From: Thermoflexus sp.
GTDB taxonomy: Bacteria; Chloroflexota; Anaerolineae; B4-G1; SLSP01
Length of the DNA stretch: 36,162 bases
Assembly (NCBI GenBank): GCA_020722365.1
Contig: DYKY01000013.1
Span: forward strand, 1 to 36,162
Reading direction: 5' to 3'
Position 1 is the first letter of the stretch. Each line of letters starts with the position of its first letter. Made by a program: the position numbers and the translations under genes. Below are positions 33,829 to 36,162 of the stretch, piece after piece. The notes under the pieces are model-generated. The model saw only the letters and a list, made by a program, of their open reading frames with translations, was not told where the DNA came from and did not search any database.

Positions 33829-33924
33829 TTAGTCTGGTAGTCGCGTAGTCGGGTAGTCGGTGGTCTTGTAGTCACGGCTCAATGATCGGACTACTGACGA
33901 TCAGACTCTTCGACTATGTGACTA
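33829..33924. repeat. Inverted TAGTC array between T-box terminator and thrS
   Basis: TAGTCTGG, TAGTCGCG, TAGTCGGG, TAGTCGG units (33829-33872) are followed by GACTACTGA, CAGACTC, GACTATG, GACTA units (33889-33924). It separates the T-box terminator from the thrS ribosome binding site and would form another hairpin in the read-through transcript. It is not anchored on a stop codon but uses the same unit as the arrays at 13915 and 17200. Confidence 0.88.
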
Positions 33925-33932
33925 AAATAGGA

Positions 33933-33964
33933 AACGCCCCGTGTCTTTTGGGACGCGGGGCGTT
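33933..33964 (-). terminator. T-box intrinsic terminator
   Basis: A 13-bp GC-rich stem (33933-33945 with 33952-33964, one T-G pair) and a 6-nt loop. On the minus strand it is followed by TTTCCTATTTTAG. Its upstream side lies right against the T-box sequence, so terminator and antiterminator can be mutually exclusive. Confidence 0.85.
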
Positions 33965-34203
33965 GCGTGGTTCCACCCAAATTCCGATCGCGGAGCGACC
34001 GGCACTTTGACGGCTATAACGGGCTTGCCCGGAGGTCTATACTTGGCGCGCTATTTTCCCTTTCCAGACCTCACTCGCGGGGGGTTTTCACCGGGTTCGG
34101 GAACCGCACTGCCGATTCCACGGAGGAGGCTTTCAGTCGGTGACCTCCATTCTCTGGCGCTGTCCGCCGGATACTCGTCCCGCTCAACGCTTTTGCGTAT
34201 ATG
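33933..34203 (-). promoter_or_regulatory. T-box riboswitch leader of thrS
   Basis: On the minus strand the leader contains the T-box core GGGTGGAACCACG (33967-33979), which pairs with uncharged tRNA ends. The variable base after TGG is A, which would pair with the U discriminator expected of many tRNA-Thr. Upstream features fit Stem I: CCAGAGAATGGAGG followed by a GACTGAAAGCCTCC return. The terminator follows the core directly. When tRNA-Thr is uncharged, the antiterminator forms and thrS is transcribed. I did not assign the specifier codon with confidence. Confidence 0.9.
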
Positions 34204-34208
34204 GTGAT

Positions 34209-34236
34209 ATTATACCCGGGTTTCTGGAATCTGCAA
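34209..34236 (-). promoter_or_regulatory. Promoter of the T-box-thrS unit
   Basis: On the minus strand TTGCAG (34231-34236) and TATAAT (34209-34214) are separated by 16 nt. Transcription would start just inside the T-box leader. Confidence 0.75.
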
Positions 34237-34270
34237 ATCAACTATGATGATTTTCTATGTGTTCTCTTCA

Positions 34271-34298
34271 TTGACTAATCTTGTACATTCCCTATACT
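34271..34298 (+). promoter_or_regulatory. Promoter of the ClC exchanger leader
   Basis: TTGACT (34271-34276) and TATACT (34293-34298) are separated by 16 nt. Transcription from about 34305 leaves a leader of roughly 130 nt before the first strong ribosome binding site. Confidence 0.7.
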
Positions 34299-34327
34299 AA
34301 CAACAGGAACATTGTTATCGCCAAAAC

Positions 34328-34440
34328 GACCCGAGACGTGGCCCGTCCGGGGTATCGCTAATTGACGCCGCTCGCGCCGTGGTGGGTTTGGGTAAGCACA
34401 TTCCTGCCCTCCGCGCTAACCGCCAGGAGGAGGTGGCGTG
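34328..34440 (+). promoter_or_regulatory. Structured leader with sequestered ribosome binding site, candidate riboswitch
   Basis: A GC-rich leader unlike its AT-rich upstream flank. The first hairpin has arms CCCG-A-GACG and CGTC-CGGG around TGGCC (34331-34352). A spaced GGGTAT...CTAATTGACGCC and GGGTAA...CTAACCGCC pair of similar blocks follows. The last hairpin, CGCCA and TGGCG (34421-34425, 34434-34438), holds the Shine-Dalgarno GGAGGAGG in its loop and the GTG start in its stem. This layout suggests translational control by a ligand. It does not match the fluoride (crcB) consensus I know. The AACCGCC-AGGAGG end recalls the lithium nhaA-I class, but I cannot confirm this. Confidence 0.55.
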
Positions 34441-34629
34441 TCGTCAAAGGCTCAAGAGTTCACTGAATACTCTATTTGTCCGTCAGTTACAATCGGAAGA
34501 CCGAATTGTATGATCCATACCAAAACGGAGGAGGTTTCCAAACGTCATCTTTGCATGCCGGCGATACAGCTGATTCCGCATACTCCGAAATTCAAGAATA
34601 CCTCGATGTCAGACAGCAGCGGCGGTTGA
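34438..34629 (+). CDS. 63-residue frame after the structured leader; leader peptide or frameshifted N-terminus of the ClC protein
   Basis: Starts at GTG with the excellent GGAGGAGG site in the leader hairpin. The product (VSSKAQEFTEYSICPSVTI and onward, ending SDSSGG) resembles no family I know. It overlaps the ClC coding frame, which is open from 34467 in the neighbouring frame and has no ATG before its first membrane helix. Either this is a short upstream gene that couples translation to the exchanger, or a one-base insertion/deletion has split the true exchanger N-terminus. Confidence 0.4.
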   Translation: MSSKAQEFTEYSICPSVTIGRPNCMIHTKTEEVSKRHLCMPAIQLIPHTPKFKNTSMSDSSGG

Positions 34630-36162
34630 TTTTCCCGCGTGCGGCGCTGGTGGGGGCGTGCGCTGGCATCACCGCCCTGCTTTTCCGCGTCGCATTGACC
34701 GGCGCCGATATCGTCAGAAATGGCCTGATTTCCTGGGCGCACGGCAGGCCGGCATGGGGGTGGATTTTCCCGCCGGTGTTAACGATGCTCGGCGCGGCAA
34801 TCTCGGTTGCCGCTACGCGCCATTACGCCCCCGAGACCAGCGGCAGCGGCATCCCCCATTTGGAAGCCGTCTTGCAGCGCTTCCGCAACCTGGAATGGCG
34901 GCGTGTCCTGCCGGTGAAGTTTTTCGGCGGGATTGTCGCCATTGGCAGCGGCCTGGCTTTGGGGCGTGAAGGCCCGACCGTGCAGATGAGCGGCGCAGTT
35001 GGCGATGCGGTCGCGCGCTGGCTGAAGGTCTCAGAGCGGGAACGGCTGACGTTGATCTCGGCCGGCGCGGGCGCGGGGTTGGCCGCCGCATTCAATGCTC
35101 CCTTGTCAGGCTTGATCTTTGTGCTCGAGGAAGTGCGGCGCGATTTTCAACCGATCGTGTTTGGCGCTGTCTTTGTCGCTGCCGTGATCGCGGATATTAT
35201 CGCCCGGATCGGTACGGGCCAGTTTCCCGTCTTTGCCGTGCCCAGCTATCCCGTGCCGCCGCTGACTTCTCTGCCGGTGTTTGCCCTGTTGGGCGTCATC
35301 GCCGGAGTGTTGGGCGTGTTGTTCAACCGCGCTCTCCTGACCGCCATTGAAACATATGCGCGGTTGCCTGGGCGCTTTGCGCTGCCGGCGGCGGCGTTAA
35401 CCGGTGGCATCGTTGGCCTGGTCGGCTGGTTTGCCCCGTCATTGATCGGGAACGGACATTCCCTGGCGGAATCGGCGCTGCAGGGCGATTTACTGCTCGC
35501 CGCCATCCCGCTGTTTTTCGCCATCCGCTTTCTGCTCACGACATTTAGCTACGGAACGGGCGCACCCGGCGGCATTTTCGCGCCGCTTCTGGTCCTCGGG
35601 GCGTTGATCGGCCTGGCTGTCGGTCACGCAGCGCACTCCGTATGGCCCGCTGCCGTGCCGATCCCCGCCGTTTTCGCCGTCGTCGGGATGGCCGCCTATT
35701 TCACCGCGATCGTGCGTGCGCCGCTCACGGGCATTATGCTCATCGTCGAAATGACGGGCAACTATGCACAGATGCTGCCTTTGTTGCTAAGCTGTTTCTG
35801 CGCGTATGCCGTCGCCGAATCCATGAAGGAACTGCCCATTTACGAAACCCTTTTAGAGCGCGACCTGCGGCGCGGCGGAGTGGCACATCTGCTGAAAGAG
35901 CCAGCTGTGGTAGAGTTCACCATCCAGCCGGATGCGCCCTTTGCCGGTCGTGAAGTGCGCTCTCTGGGGCTGCCGTCTGGCTGTATTCTCGTGCGCTGCG
36001 CGGACGGCAAGCGCGAATGGGTGCCGAAGGCGAACACCCGCCTGGAAGCCCACATGCGCATCACGGCCATGATCGCGCCGGAGGCATCGGAGGGCATCGA
36101 ACGTCTGCGTGCCGGATGCCGGGCATTGAGCGCAGACGCAGCAGAGGCAAAAGAGAGCGTTT
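34506..36162 (+). CDS. ClC-family chloride/proton exchanger with C-terminal TrkA-C-like domain (3' truncated by window)
   Basis: The frame is open from 34467 to the window end (at least 550 residues). All ClC signatures are present: GSGIPH, GREGPTVQ with the gating glutamate, NAPLSGLIFVLEEVR with the proton-transfer glutamate of exchangers, GAPGGIFAPLL and RAPLTGIMLIVEMTGNY. About residue 460 onward, VEFTIQPDAPFAGREVRSLG looks like a TrkA-C (RCK-C) regulatory domain. It exchanges chloride for protons across the inner membrane. The start is unsure: TTG at 34506 or 34551, or the GTG at 34438 if there is a frameshift. GGAGGAGG at 34527-34534 is too far from 34551. DSAYSEIQEYLDVRQQRR already looks like a genuine cytosolic N-terminus. 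Confidence 0.88.
   Translation, partial: MYDPYQNGGGFQTSSLHAGDTADSAYSEIQEYLDVRQQRRLIFPRAALVGACAGITALLFRVALTGADIVRNGLISWAHGRPAWGWIFPPVLTMLGAAISVAATRHYAPETSGSGIPHLEAVLQRFRNLEWRRVLPVKFFGGIVAIGSGLALGREGPTVQMSGAVGDAVARWLKVSERERLTLISAGAGAGLAAAFNAPLSGLIFVLEEVRRDFQPIVFGAVFVAAVIADIIARIGTGQFPVFAVPSYPVPPLTSLPVFALLGVIAGVLGVLFNRALLTAIETYARLPGRFALPAAALTGGIVGLVGWFAPSLIGNGHSLAESALQGDLLLAAIPLFFAIRFLLTTFSYGTGAPGGIFAPLLVLGALIGLAVGHAAHSVWPAAVPIPAVFAVVGMAAYFTAIVRAPLTGIMLIVEMTGNYAQMLPLLLSCFCAYAVAESMKELPIYETLLERDLRRGGVAHLLKEPAVVEFTIQPDAPFAGREVRSLGLPSGCILVRCADGKREWVPKANTRLEAHMRITAMIAPEASEGIERLRAGCRALSADAAEAKESV

Noticed and set aside
34328-34440. Fluoride (crcB) riboswitch
   Set aside because: The GGNGATGG start and GCTGATG-CTCC end of that class are not present.
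34438-34629. Programmed -1 frameshift joining the leader frame to the ClC frame
   Set aside because: The only candidate slip region (ACCAAAACGG) is a poor slippery sequence, and the Shine-Dalgarno-like sequence lies downstream of it rather than upstream.

Overview
This 36 kb, GC-rich window looks like a chromosomal segment of a Chloroflexota bacterium, probably Anaerolineae-like. That placement is an inference from gene style, not from a marker gene: an amino-acid permease fused to UspA domains, a very large GT39-type membrane glycosyltransferase, a CHAT-ATPase-TPR protein, a GAF/PAS histidine kinase and a T-box in front of thrS. No rRNA, tRNA, CRISPR array, prophage or complete insertion sequence was recognised.

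Positions 1-18000 lie almost entirely on the minus strand and form a nitrogen/purine catabolism island. Reading in the direction of transcription: a GntR/UTRA regulator with its own palindromic operator, an aspartate-carbamoyltransferase paralogue, a YgeW-like carbamoyltransferase, carbamate kinase, a threonine synthase and a VanZ-like membrane protein; then an APC permease with UspA domains and a fold-type II PLP enzyme; then a polyprenol-type glycosyltransferase, a fused FAD/2Fe-2S subunit of a xanthine-dehydrogenase-type hydroxylase, a protein whose C-terminus looks like a nucleoside phosphorylase or nucleosidase, a small toxin-antitoxin-like pair with a truncated toxin, the molybdopterin subunit of the hydroxylase, and nadD. 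A coherent reading (inference) is release of purine bases, hydroxylation, and recovery of ATP from carbamoyl phosphate through carbamate kinase.

Positions 18333-22470 (plus strand) hold a second GT2 glycosyltransferase and a 1047-residue GT39-like enzyme with a short hairpin repeat inserted in frame. Positions 22614-31060 (minus) hold the CHAT-ATPase-TPR protein, the GTPase Der, a histidine kinase with a degenerate receiver domain, and a secreted M28 peptidase. Then come a VapBC-type pair (plus), thrS with a T-box leader (minus), and a divergently transcribed ClC chloride/proton exchanger behind a structured leader (plus, cut by the window end).

The most striking non-coding feature is a set of intergenic arrays of 7-8 nt units. 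Each array has its own unit sequence, but most have the same plan: the first unit contains the stop codon of the upstream gene, the array runs away from the gene, and it is often followed by its own inverted copy so that the gap can fold into a hairpin. Because 7 and 8 are not multiples of 3, the arrays put stop codons in several frames. This stop-anchored architecture recurs at about a dozen gene ends and is the best candidate here for something undescribed.
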